Source: Phycisphaerales bacterium (GTDB lineage Bacteria > Planctomycetota > Phycisphaerae > Sedimentisphaerales > Anaerobacaceae). From it: a stretch of 64,000 bases of DNA. A program made the position numbers and the translations under genes. Below are positions 9,017 through 17,649 of the stretch, one piece after another. Location: the NCBI GenBank assembly GCA_020352215.1, contig CP070675.1, positions 4,100,230 through 4,164,229 on the forward strand, in the 5' to 3' direction. The stretch's first letter is position 1. Each line of letters opens with the position of its first letter. The notes under the pieces are model-generated. The model did no database searches and was not told the origin of the DNA. It saw only the letters and a program-made list of their open reading frames with translations.

Positions 9017-10024
9017 TTAGAACTTGCCGTCACGTATGTCGTATTTAGTGGGTTTGTTCAGCACGCCCTTGCCGGATGCTACCCAGTCGACAATCAGAGA
9101 GACCATTTGCTCCAAGGAGGTCTGAGGGTAGCCGAATTTGGCGAAGCAGTAAGATGCATCTGAAAGCAGCGCCGTGGCAGCCTCCTCTGACACGAATCTG
9201 GGTTTCCGCTTGAGCTTGTCACCTATCAGACCGGCCAGCTGTCGAATCGGAACAGTCTCAGGTCCGGTCACATTAAGAATAGCCGGTGGGGATTGTGCCA
9301 AAGTGATTGACCGGATGATATAGTCATTCGCGTCCCTTTGCCAGATCAGGTTGACCGACCCCATGGTCAAGTCGATTGGCTTATCATTCAGTATCTTGAG
9401 AGTCAGATCAACGATGATCCCATAGCGCGGCTCATTGGCGTAGTTGAGCCTGACCAGCGTGACCGGTGTGCCGTTGACTTGTGAGAAGTACTGGAACATG
9501 CGTTCTCTTCCGAGACACGACTGAGCATATTCGCCGATTGGGTCGGGTGTTGTTTCCTCCGATGCGCCGCCGCTGGCGGCATCGACAAGGGGATAAACAT
9601 TTCCGGTCGAAAACGCGACGATGCGAGCGTTCTTGTACCATCGTGCGACAAGAGCCGGCATGAAGCTGTTCAGGGCCCACGTTAGAGGTTGATTGCCAGT
9701 TGCGCCGAACTTCATTCCGGCCAGATAGAACACGTTGTCCGCTGAGGGCAGTTGTCCGTAGCGCGAGTCATCAAGCAGATCCATCTCGACGGCGGCGACC
9801 CCTGCCTGTTCAATCCTCGCTTTGACCGCCTTGTTGCTGAATCGCGAGACGGCATAGATGTCCTTGTTGGGCGAAGCCTTTCTAAGCATCATTGCCAGCG
9901 TGGGGCCCATCTTGCCGCCGGCACCTAAGACAACGATGCTTCCAGTCAAGGCCGAGACGGCTTCTTTCGTCGCGACAGTTGGCTCGCTAAGGACATCTTC
10001 CAAATTGTGTTCAGCAATTTCCAC
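9017..10024 (-). CDS. NAD(P)-dependent epimerase/dehydratase-family (extended SDR) protein
   Basis: 335 residues. A 25-residue leader precedes a Rossmann dinucleotide-binding strand with VVLGAGGKMG (residues 32-40), followed by FYLAGMKFG, AFSTGNVYPL (Ser/Thr of the active site) and GEYAQSCLGRE. In extended SDRs the last segment carries the catalytic YxxxK; here Tyr166 is present but the Lys position is Cys170, so the standard proton relay is altered. Downstream motifs such as LVRLNYANEPRYGI fit an NDP-sugar or sugar-acid SDR. Sits between the NRAMP-fold transporter (36 bp) and the DapA-fold gene (11 bp), so is co-transcribed with the carbohydrate genes. Could be a divergent oxidoreductase or a non-catalytic member. 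Confidence 0.75.
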   Translation of the reverse strand: MEIAEHNLEDVLSEPTVATKEAVSALTGSIVVLGAGGKMGPTLAMMLRKASPNKDIYAVSRFSNKAVKARIEQAGVAAVEMDLLDDSRYGQLPSADNVFYLAGMKFGATGNQPLTWALNSFMPALVARWYKNARIVAFSTGNVYPLVDAASGGASEETTPDPIGEYAQSCLGRERMFQYFSQVNGTPVTLVRLNYANEPRYGIIVDLTLKILNDKPIDLTMGSVNLIWQRDANDYIIRSITLAQSPPAILNVTGPETVPIRQLAGLIGDKLKRKPRFVSEEAATALLSDASYCFAKFGYPQTSLEQMVSLIVDWVASGKGVLNKPTKYDIRDGKF

Positions 10025-10060
10025 TCGTTAGGTTCCAATTTTTCAATCTATCCGGGTGTA

Positions 10061-11383
10061 TCAGGTCAGCTTCAGCGCCAAAATGATCAGCACCCGTAGG
10101 GCTATGACTACGACGACTAACAAGCCAAGTCCGCCGAGAATGTTAAGGACAAGCGTGTTGCGGTGCTTGCCCATAATATCTTTACGATTCGCCAACCAGA
10201 GTATCGTGACGGCCATCAGCGGATTGCCCACCACTGTGAGGGCTTGCCCAAATATGATGGCGTCGACCTTCTTGACTGGGGTGTGCAGCACGGCCATTGC
10301 CACCGCCATTCCGACCAGCAAGACCACAACCGTAAAACGACGAGACCATGGATCGCTCAACCTTGCCGGTTTGCCGATCCCGTCTGCCAGTATACTGCCG
10401 CCGATCATGGCGTTAATGACAAATGGATTCATCGCCACTGCCAGCAGCCCCACACAGAACAGGACGTGGGCGACAGACCCAAGCAAAGGACGCAATTGTG
10501 TGGCCAGCACACTTATGTCATTAGCGGGCTGCCCTCGCAAAACCGTAGCACTTGTCATCATGATAATCGCGCTGACACCGGTGAGTACAGCCACACCCGC
10601 AATCGAGTCACCGATGCCACGGCTGTATTGCCTGATTGTCCATCCCTTCTCCCGGACAAGGTTACCCTGGTAGAACGCGCCGGCAACAGAAAACGTGGTC
10701 CCAAGCAATGAAGCGACAAGTACCATAGCCTGGGAGCTGTCACCTTTGGCCCGCCCCAAAAGGCCCGCCGGTAGTCGAGGGATCAGGCCTCTCAAAATGC
10801 CGAACACGTCGGGTCGAACAATAAAGAGATTTGCCAGAAAGCAGACCAGAATGATCGCGACCATGACCTTCATAATCTTCTCCAGAGCGCGATAGACCTG
10901 GCTTAAGGTGAAGGTGAGGGCCACGATCAGTGTGTTGAATATCAACAGGACGCCTGTGTTGATGAGATTCTTGGTTTGCTCTGCCATCTGCTGTGGGTCG
11001 CCGAAGAGACGCGCGACGCCGAGCGCGTCGGCGGCGGCGGCCACGGCCAGATTGTTCGAGAACTGAAAGGCCGCGCAGATAAGGCACAAATTGATGCCGA
11101 TGATGGCTGCGATAGGCCGGCCCAGGCGCTCGGCCACGAGGCTGCACGGTGTGGCGCCACCGACAACGCCGATGCGAGCGGCGGTGGTCATATATGTGCC
11201 CATCAGGACGCCGGTCAAGACGAGAAGCCCAAGCAGCCCATATCCGAATGTGGCGCCGATATTGGAGCTAACAAGCAGGCTGCCGGGCCCGAACACAACG
11301 CAGGCCGTGATCAGGGCCGGACCAACCGAACGCCACCACGAGGGGCGTCGTTCGGGACCGGAGTTTTTCGGTGAATCGGACAC
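10061..11383 (-). CDS. NRAMP-fold transporter lacking the canonical metal-binding motifs
   Basis: 440 residues from GTG 11383 (GGAG 6 nt upstream); a TTG at 11410 is the longer alternative. About 11 hydrophobic segments and overall similarity to MntH/NRAMP: WWRSVGPALIT leading into helix 1, AARIGVVGGAT, later TTFSVAGAFYQGNLVREKGW. In true NRAMP metal transporters helix 1 carries DPGN and helix 6 carries MPH; here these read GPGS (residues 32-35) and SVA (232-234), so the Asp, Asn and Met ligands are all missing. It is the first gene of the minus operon with an SDR, a DapA-like enzyme and secreted esterases. Transport of Mn2+/Fe2+ is therefore doubtful; an organic substrate is an inference from context. 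A possible promoter and one arm of an inverted repeat lie just upstream. Confidence 0.8.
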   Translation of the reverse strand: MSDSPKNSGPERRPSWWRSVGPALITACVVFGPGSLLVSSNIGATFGYGLLGLLVLTGVLMGTYMTTAARIGVVGGATPCSLVAERLGRPIAAIIGINLCLICAAFQFSNNLAVAAAADALGVARLFGDPQQMAEQTKNLINTGVLLIFNTLIVALTFTLSQVYRALEKIMKVMVAIILVCFLANLFIVRPDVFGILRGLIPRLPAGLLGRAKGDSSQAMVLVASLLGTTFSVAGAFYQGNLVREKGWTIRQYSRGIGDSIAGVAVLTGVSAIIMMTSATVLRGQPANDISVLATQLRPLLGSVAHVLFCVGLLAVAMNPFVINAMIGGSILADGIGKPARLSDPWSRRFTVVVLLVGMAVAMAVLHTPVKKVDAIIFGQALTVVGNPLMAVTILWLANRKDIMGKHRNTLVLNILGGLGLLVVVVIALRVLIILALKLT

Positions 11384-11431
11384 AGAGTTCTCCGTGCACC
11401 TAATCTCCAACTATGGAAAAATGTCCCCACC

Positions 11432-11461
11432 ATTAACTTCGTACTGCGAACGCAAAGTCAA
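11432..11461 (-). promoter_or_regulatory. possible promoter of the minus-strand carbohydrate operon
   Basis: On the minus strand TTGACT (11461-11456), 18 nt, GTTAAT (11437-11432). About 50 nt upstream of the GTG start of the transporter. The -35 is 5/6, the -10 4/6. One arm of the inverted repeat at 11466 begins 4 bp behind this -35 box. Confidence 0.4.
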
Positions 11462-11465
11462 GCAA

Positions 11466-11547
11466 TAAAACCGCCGACGTATGACTTTTTCGGATTTGCC
11501 GCTGGCTTCTCAACTATTCGTCCTTCCTCATCAACGTGGCGGTTTTA
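11466..11547. repeat. inverted repeat between the two divergent carbohydrate operons
   Basis: TAAAACCGCC at 11466-11475 is exactly complementary to GGCGGTTTTA at 11538-11547. The match continues inward as ACGT in both arms if one base (G11476) is skipped. The arms are 62 bp apart in the 258-bp region between the NRAMP-fold gene and the YjhG-like gene. Could be a pair of half-operators for a regulator controlling both operons, or a small hairpin element. Which is not decided by the sequence. Confidence 0.6.
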
Positions 11548-11668
11548 CAGATTGGCCGGAAGTTGTTAGACTGTTTACCTGGCCATCCTGGTCCGGCAGC
11601 AGAGTGTTGTGATGGCTTGAAGTGACCAGACCGAGAGCGTCTCGTCCGAGGTGAAAGGACCGCGGGGT

Positions 11669-13660
11669 ATGTCGCAGAAGATAAGGCTTGAGGAGATTCT
11701 GGAAACCGGGGGGGAGGGCATTTATGAGATCCGGACACACGCCCCCGGTCCACTGGGTGAGATGCCGCTTAGCGAAGAGTTGCTTGCAACCTCAGCCAGC
11801 GGCGACATCTTCGGCATGAGCCAGAACGCAGGTATGGGATGGGACCCTGCACATTTGACTGCAAGGCAGTTCCTGCTCCTGAGCACCCAAGGGGGCATTC
11901 GGGCGGCAGACGGAACGCCGATTGCTCTGGGCTACCACGCAGGGCATTGGGAACTCGGCTTGCTCAAACAAGCGGCGGCCGACGAGTTTCACAAGCTTGG
12001 ATGCATTCCGTTCGCCGGCTTCTGCACCGATCCATGCGACGGCCGGACTCAAGGTACGCCCGGCATGATGGACAGCCTTGCGTATCGCAATGATGCCGCA
12101 ACAATCTTCCGTCGTCTGATCCGGAGCTTGCCGACGCGAGCGGGAGTCCTCGGCGTGGCAACCTGTGACAAGGGGTTGCCTGCCATGATGATGGCTCTGG
12201 CCTCGGCGCATGACCTGCCTTGTATCCTCGTGCCTGGCGGTGTGACACTACCTCCGACCGAGGGTGAAGATCTGGGCACGATCCAATCCATGGGCGCTCG
12301 TTTGGCGCAAGGCGAGGTGACATTAGAATATGCGCGACGGATGTGCTGCCGCACTTGCGCCAGTGCCGGTGGAGGCTGTCAATTTCTTGGGACGGCGGCG
12401 ACGTCGCAAGTCGTCGGCGAAGCCTTGGGCATGAGCCTGCCGCACTCGGCGCTTGCGCCGTCGGGACAGCCCATCTGGCTCGATATCGCCCGGCGTTCTG
12501 CACGAGCACTGTTGCGGCTCGAACAAAACGCCGGGACCGTAAAGCAGATTCTAAGCGAGGCGTCCATCCGCAATGCGATGGTTGTCTACGCCGCCTTCGG
12601 GGGCTCCACCAATATGCTGCTTCATATCCCCGCGATTGCACACGCAGCGGGACTGAGACGTCCGACCATAGAAGACTGGAAAAAGGTCAACCGGCAAGTG
12701 CCTCGGCTGGTCGATGTCTTGCCCAACGGCCCCATCGGGCACCCCACTGTGCGCGTATTCCTGGCCGGCGGAGTGCCGGAAGCCATGTTACACCTGCGAC
12801 AATTGGGACATCTGGATCTGGATGCTCTCACGGTAACGGGCGAGCCTTTGGGCAGATTGCTCGACTGGTGGCAGAGTTCGCAACGCCGAAAGCGCCTAAG
12901 AGCGATTCTGTGTGAGAAGGACGGCGTGGATCCGGATGATGTGATTATGAGTCCCACCCGCGCCCATGAACGCGGCTTGACCAGCACTGTGACCTTTCCA
13001 CAGGGCAACCTCGCCCCGGAGGGTTCGGTCGTAAAGAGTACCGCGATTGATCCTTCTTTGGTAGATCCCGGCGGTTTGTTTCGGATGGATGGCCCTGCCC
13101 GCGTTTTCTTGAGTGAGCATTCGGCCATAACGGCCATAAAGTCCGGTGAGATTCACGCCGGCGATGTTGTGGTTCTCATATGCGCCGGGCCAATGGGCAG
13201 TGGAATGGAGGAGATTCTTCAAATAACCGGTGCACTCAAGCACCTGTCCTGGGGCAAGAATGTCGCTGTTATTACCGATGCGCGATTCAGCGGTGTCAGC
13301 ACGGGCGCCTGTATCGGACACGTCGGGCCCGAAGCCCTGGCAGGAGGTCCCATCGGTAAGGTATCGGACGGTGACATAATTCAAATCGTAATCGATCGCA
13401 AGCGTTTGCAGGGCAGTGTGAACTTGATTGGAGATGCTGGATCTGCGCCGAATCAAAGAAGTGTGCAACTGGGCAACCGACTGCTTGCCGAGCGGCCCTT
13501 GCGTCCTGACTTGGCGCCTAATCCCAATCTGGCGGAGGACACACGCCTGTGGTCGGCCCTGCAGAACATCGGCGGCGGGACCTGGGGCGGCTGCGTGTTC
13601 GACGTCGATGCAGTCATTGAAACTTTAGATGCCGGAAAGCGAGCCGTGTCACAGCGGTGA
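11669..13660 (+). CDS. yjhG: YjhG/YagF-type sugar-acid dehydratase (IlvD/EDD family)
   Basis: 663 residues from ATG 11669; an in-frame GTG at 11651 is possible but has no spaced ribosome site. Alignable by eye along its whole length with E. coli YjhG/YagF (about 655 residues), the D-xylonate dehydratases: [76 protein letters not shown], and [20 protein letters not shown] near the C-terminus. Cys123, Cys166 and Cys237 are the expected Fe-S cluster ligands. The enzyme turns an aldonate into a 2-keto-3-deoxy-aldonate. It leads the plus operon and is followed 44 bp later by the matching aldolase, exactly as yjhG-yjhH in E. coli. Whether the acid is xylonate or another sugar acid is not determined. 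Confidence 0.92.
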   Translation: MSQKIRLEEILETGGEGIYEIRTHAPGPLGEMPLSEELLATSASGDIFGMSQNAGMGWDPAHLTARQFLLLSTQGGIRAADGTPIALGYHAGHWELGLLKQAAADEFHKLGCIPFAGFCTDPCDGRTQGTPGMMDSLAYRNDAATIFRRLIRSLPTRAGVLGVATCDKGLPAMMMALASAHDLPCILVPGGVTLPPTEGEDLGTIQSMGARLAQGEVTLEYARRMCCRTCASAGGGCQFLGTAATSQVVGEALGMSLPHSALAPSGQPIWLDIARRSARALLRLEQNAGTVKQILSEASIRNAMVVYAAFGGSTNMLLHIPAIAHAAGLRRPTIEDWKKVNRQVPRLVDVLPNGPIGHPTVRVFLAGGVPEAMLHLRQLGHLDLDALTVTGEPLGRLLDWWQSSQRRKRLRAILCEKDGVDPDDVIMSPTRAHERGLTSTVTFPQGNLAPEGSVVKSTAIDPSLVDPGGLFRMDGPARVFLSEHSAITAIKSGEIHAGDVVVLICAGPMGSGMEEILQITGALKHLSWGKNVAVITDARFSGVSTGACIGHVGPEALAGGPIGKVSDGDIIQIVIDRKRLQGSVNLIGDAGSAPNQRSVQLGNRLLAERPLRPDLAPNPNLAEDTRLWSALQNIGGGTWGGCVFDVDAVIETLDAGKRAVSQR

Positions 13661-13704
13661 TTGGCTGTAAGAGATAATCACGTAGTATTACCGAAGGTTA
13701 TTGC

Positions 13705-14610
13705 ATGAAATCAAACAAAGAAAAGCTCTCGGGTGTATTTGCGGCGGTGGTGACTCCATTTCGGTCCGACGAGATTCTGTTTGACGATCTGAGGTTCAAC
13801 CTGAGAAAGCTCAAACAAACCGACTTGGCTGGATACCTGGCCCTCGGTTCTAACGGAGAGTTCAAAAGTCTGACCGACGCCGAGCAAGTGCAAGTCCTTG
13901 AGGTCTTCGCCGAGGAGAAGGCCGACAAGGTCGTCATGGTCGGAACGGGCTGTGAGTCGACGAAACAAACGATTGAGAAATCACGAATAGCATCGCAGAT
14001 GGGCTTTGATTTCGTCAGTATCCTGACACCGAACTACTTCGCCAAGCGGATGGACGGCGCGACCTTGCAGGGCTACTACGAGCGAGTAGCCGATTCGGTT
14101 TCTGCGCCGGTGCTGTTATATAACGCTCCCGGCTTTTCAGGCGGTGTGCAGATTCCACCACAGACAGTCTATGAGCTGTCACAGCATCCGAACATAGTCG
14201 GCATGAAAGACTCATCGGCCACCGGCCCGGCTAAGTACCTGGCCGCTCTCAGTGGCGATGCAGAGTTTTTGGTCCTGGCAGGCTCCACGAGTTTCTTCTA
14301 TCCGTCGCTTGGCCTTGGAGCCGTCGGCGGAATACTCTCGCTTGCCAACACACTTCCGGGCCCTTGCTGTGATCTCTACCGCTTGTTCACACAGGGCAAA
14401 TACGAAGAGGCAAGAGAGCTGCACTTTAGGCTTGTTCGGCTCAACAATTCTATCTCAGGGGCCTGGGGGGTGGCGGGCGTCAAAGCCGCAATGGATATCG
14501 TCGGATTCAAGGGCGGTCAGCCGCGTCATCCGCTCCAACCCATCAGTGACAGCGCGAAAGACTATATCGCCGAACGAATTCCAGCAGAGGGCTTCGGTCT
14601 GACTCTATGA
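13705..14610 (+). CDS. 2-keto-3-deoxy sugar-acid aldolase-like protein (DapA/NAL superfamily)
   Basis: 301 residues, ATG start. Canonical class I aldolase features: VVTPFRSDEILFDDL, LGSNGEFKSLT (carboxylate-binding loop), VLLYNAPGF with Tyr139, and GMKDSSA with Schiff-base Lys168. The length is standard. The loop GSNGEF and overall style are close to mammalian-type 4-hydroxy-2-oxoglutarate aldolase as well as to YjhH/YagE 2-keto-3-deoxy-pentonate aldolases; position directly behind the YjhG-type dehydratase favours the latter (pyruvate plus glycolaldehyde from a pentonate, or pyruvate plus a larger aldehyde from another acid). It overlaps the kinase gene by 4 bp (ATGA), indicating translational coupling. 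Confidence 0.85.
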   Translation: MKSNKEKLSGVFAAVVTPFRSDEILFDDLRFNLRKLKQTDLAGYLALGSNGEFKSLTDAEQVQVLEVFAEEKADKVVMVGTGCESTKQTIEKSRIASQMGFDFVSILTPNYFAKRMDGATLQGYYERVADSVSAPVLLYNAPGFSGGVQIPPQTVYELSQHPNIVGMKDSSATGPAKYLAALSGDAEFLVLAGSTSFFYPSLGLGAVGGILSLANTLPGPCCDLYRLFTQGKYEEARELHFRLVRLNNSISGAWGVAGVKAAMDIVGFKGGQPRHPLQPISDSAKDYIAERIPAEGFGLTL

Positions 14611-15950
14611 TGATTCTGGGAGTAGACATTGGAACGACCAATATGAAGATGGGCGCGTTTCGCGTCGTCGGCGATACACTGGATTTGGCTCGTGAGTTCT
14701 CACAAAGCTATACTGTGAACATATACAACGATGGACTGTTCGGCGATATTGAACAGGATAGGTGGAGGAAGGCTTTTGCCGCGGGCTGTCGTGACATGGC
14801 GGATGTTGCGGCCGAAGTCGATGTCATAGCCCTTTCCGGGACAACGCCTGGCCTTACGGCCATGGACAAGAACGGCGAGGCTCTCTACCCGGCGATCCTC
14901 ATGCTCGACCAGCGCTCTCGCAAGCAAGCGCGATTCATAATTGACACCGTTGGAAGCGAGATGCTACTGCAGACTTCCGCCAATATGCCCGTGGCCGGCG
15001 GCTGTTCACTTGCCAGCATTATATGGATCAAGGATAACCTGCCCGATATCTTCAGGCGGGTCTACATGTTTGGCCACTCCAACACATATATTGCCCGATG
15101 GCTAACGGGTAACTTCGCAATCGACCCATCATCTGCATCGCTGACCGCTCTGTACAACACCGTCAACAACGACTTCACCTGGAACGAGGACATCGCAAGG
15201 GCTTTCGGTATTTCCCCCAGCCAATTGCCACCGGTTGTTCCCGCTCACCAGAGCGCAGGCCGGGTGTCGGAGTCGCTTGCATCTGAATTCGGGTTCAAGA
15301 AGCAACCACCGGTCTTGATTGGTGGCAACGATGCTGTGCTGGCCGCCTATTCGGCTGGAATCAAAGACCCTGGGGATGTCATCAACGTCAACGGTACATG
15401 TGAAATCACGCTTGTGTGCCTTGATAAGTGTCTTCCGTCGGCAAACTACAACATTCGCGCACACGTTCTGCCCGATCGATGGCTTACATTGCACGTCCTG
15501 AACGCCGGAGGAAAGGCTCTGGATTGGTTCAGAACGGTCTTTTGCAGTGAATTGAGCGCCGGTGAATTCTACGATCGTTTTCTTCCGGAGGCGATTGACA
15601 CGTGGCTCGAGCGCGAGAGCAGCCTGACCTACGTGCCTTATCTTATGGGCTCGCGGTATTCACTTAGGCCGCTTAAGGCCGAATTCTTGGGGCTCACGCA
15701 GCAGACAACCCGGCAGGAGTTGCTGGCCGCCATGGTCAGGGGGCTATGTGAGTATCAGAAGAGGCACGTGGAGGAAGTGGCCGAGAATGTGCAGCTGGCA
15801 GAGACCATCCACGTGACTGGCGGGGCGGTGAATTCCAAGCTGATCCAAGCGAAGCAAATGTGGATGAGGGACTGCAAATACATCCGTAGCGACCAGTCGT
15901 CGATGAAAGGTGCGGCGCTGCTGGGCTGTACGTATCTTGAACAAGCATAG
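14607..15950 (+). CDS. FGGY-family carbohydrate kinase
   Basis: 447 residues, ATG at 14607 overlapping the aldolase stop (a second ATG follows at 14610). N-terminal ATPase domain begins ILGVDIGTTNMKMGAF (phosphate-1 loop), then ALSGTTPGLTAMDKNGEALYP and MLDQRS with the Asp in the base-catalyst region. The C-terminal half has IGGNDAVLAAYSAGI and NVNGTCEITLV (phosphate-2 region) and the adenosine motif ITVTGGAVNSKLIQAKQM-like segment near residue 400. Family members phosphorylate xylulose, gluconate, glycerol, ribulose, fuculose or erythritol. The substrate is not evident; from context it may be a keto-sugar or sugar acid released from the polymer attacked by the neighbouring glycosidase. Confidence 0.88.
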   Translation: MMILGVDIGTTNMKMGAFRVVGDTLDLAREFSQSYTVNIYNDGLFGDIEQDRWRKAFAAGCRDMADVAAEVDVIALSGTTPGLTAMDKNGEALYPAILMLDQRSRKQARFIIDTVGSEMLLQTSANMPVAGGCSLASIIWIKDNLPDIFRRVYMFGHSNTYIARWLTGNFAIDPSSASLTALYNTVNNDFTWNEDIARAFGISPSQLPPVVPAHQSAGRVSESLASEFGFKKQPPVLIGGNDAVLAAYSAGIKDPGDVINVNGTCEITLVCLDKCLPSANYNIRAHVLPDRWLTLHVLNAGGKALDWFRTVFCSELSAGEFYDRFLPEAIDTWLERESSLTYVPYLMGSRYSLRPLKAEFLGLTQQTTRQELLAAMVRGLCEYQKRHVEEVAENVQLAETIHVTGGAVNSKLIQAKQMWMRDCKYIRSDQSSMKGAALLGCTYLEQA

Positions 15951-15963
15951 GCAAGGAGTCAGC

Positions 15964-17640
15964 ATGTTTAGGATTGACGGAGACCGCGTGCTGCTCGTGT
16001 TTGCAGCAGTGGTACTTTCCCTCGGTTCTGCCGGACTTGCGGCGCCCAACCGAGTCACGGTGTACGGTGTCCACGAAACCACTTTGTCCGGGCCCATCTA
16101 TGGGCCCCGAGACACGCCACTCTTGGAGGTGGATCTGTGCGCCGAATGGCGTCATGAAAGCGGCGAGCCTTCCCACAAGGTATACGGCTTCTGGGATGGT
16201 GACGGCAGGGGCGGCAATTCCGGCAGCACATTCAAGGTCAGATTCTGTCCCACCAGGACCGGCAGGTGGACTCTGGTCCGGACTACATCAAACAAGCAAG
16301 AGTTGAACGGGCAGAAAGAGGGGTATTCGATCGTCTGCGTCGGCTCGGACCATCCGGGCTTTTGGGAGGTGGACGCGGACGGTTCCAGCGGCAGATGGTA
16401 TAAGCGCTCCGACGGCTCGCATCCCTATATTGTCGGCAACACGATGTACAGCTTTCTCACAGAGTACGGCGACAAAGGGCTCACGGGCGGGAACATCGCA
16501 GCGGACATCAGGGGCAACAGCCGCTACTTCAGGAAGGTCCGCTTTGCCATTACAGGTGACCGCTACCCGCACCCACAGGAAAAGCCGTTTCTGGATGATT
16601 CCGGCAAGCCCACCGACAACGGGAATTTCTCGCACCGTCCGAATCCCGCGTGGTTTCACAACAGGGTAGATTTGGCAGTTCGAGAAGCGCACAAGCATGA
16701 TTTGATTGCCGATCTGATTCTGAACGGGCCGGACACACAGGACTCTCGCTCGGTCCTGCACGCTTCAGAGAACAGCGGAGACTGCACTCCAATCCTCAAA
16801 TACATTGCGGCACGCTACGGCAGCTATCCCAACGTATGGATATGCCTGTCCAATGAGTTCGATATCAAGAAGCCAAAATATCGGCCGAGTGACATAGCGA
16901 GCTTCGGGCTTACGATACGGCGACACCTGGCGTATCCGACTCCGCTCAGCGTGCATGCCAAGCCGCGGGATTGGTATCGAGAGCTCAACACCGCCCCTCC
17001 CTGGAACGACCACATCACGTTGCAGAAGAAGATCAAAAAGATGCACACGGCTGCCGATTTCGTCGCCAGAAACTTCTTGGTAGGCGGGAGCAATAAGCCC
17101 GTCATAGATGATGAACTTGCGTACGAAGGCAAAGGCGACGGCTGGTCTGAAGCCGATGTCATCGAAGCGCACGTGGGCGCGTTCTTGGGTGGAGGATACG
17201 GCACGACCGGCCACAAGCCTGCCAGCAAGAAAGGCCACTACTTCCACGGCAACTTCAAGGCTTCCGAACATAGATCTGCCGACAACCTGCTCTGGCTGAG
17301 ACGCGTGATCGAGGAGAATGTCACGTTCTGGAAGATGGCGCCGGTTGGCGATCCTGAGTCGGGAGATGGGATCATCGGAATATTCGCAAGCCTTGGTTCT
17401 GAGTCCCGGGCGATGGCGTGGCCGAACCATGAATACGTCCTGGGTACCAACAAAGCTCGTGCGAAGGTCGAGGCGAGGCTGCCGAGGGGAGTGTGGCGAG
17501 TCAAGCGTTTCGACATCATCGCCAAGAAACAGAGGTTGCTGAGCTCAGACGCATCCGGCTCATTCACCTTTGATGCCCCGGCCTCGCGTGCTGTGTTGTT
17601 CCATTTCAAGAGAGAGAACTGGCAGGCCAGGATGATGTGA
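15964..17640 (+). CDS. secreted DUF5060/DUF4038 glycosidase (apiosidase-like, GH140-type fold)
   Basis: 558 residues from ATG 15964, with AAGGAG 6 nt upstream. Residues 1-27 are a signal peptide (VLLVFAAVVLSLGSAGLA). Residues about 33-115 fit the DUF5060 beta-sandwich (TGRWTLVRTTSNK is typical). Residues about 145-480 fit the DUF4038 barrel: PYIVGNTMYSFLTEYG at its start, CLSNEFD with Glu298 as likely acid/base and VIDDELAYEG with Glu384 as likely nucleophile or stabiliser. A small beta domain closes the protein. GH140 relatives cleave D-apiose from rhamnogalacturonan II; other DUF4038 proteins act on different sugars, so apiose is only a suggestion. Located 13 bp after the FGGY kinase and 9 bp before the acid-sugar kinase, so expressed with the catabolic genes. 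Confidence 0.8.
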   Translation: MFRIDGDRVLLVFAAVVLSLGSAGLAAPNRVTVYGVHETTLSGPIYGPRDTPLLEVDLCAEWRHESGEPSHKVYGFWDGDGRGGNSGSTFKVRFCPTRTGRWTLVRTTSNKQELNGQKEGYSIVCVGSDHPGFWEVDADGSSGRWYKRSDGSHPYIVGNTMYSFLTEYGDKGLTGGNIAADIRGNSRYFRKVRFAITGDRYPHPQEKPFLDDSGKPTDNGNFSHRPNPAWFHNRVDLAVREAHKHDLIADLILNGPDTQDSRSVLHASENSGDCTPILKYIAARYGSYPNVWICLSNEFDIKKPKYRPSDIASFGLTIRRHLAYPTPLSVHAKPRDWYRELNTAPPWNDHITLQKKIKKMHTAADFVARNFLVGGSNKPVIDDELAYEGKGDGWSEADVIEAHVGAFLGGGYGTTGHKPASKKGHYFHGNFKASEHRSADNLLWLRRVIEENVTFWKMAPVGDPESGDGIIGIFASLGSESRAMAWPNHEYVLGTNKARAKVEARLPRGVWRVKRFDIIAKKQRLLSSDASGSFTFDAPASRAVLFHFKRENWQARMM

Positions 17641-17649
17641 GGAGTGATC

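Noticed and set aside
13061..13468. Minus-strand frames inside the YjhG-like gene
   Set aside because: Shadows of a strongly conserved plus-strand coding sequence.
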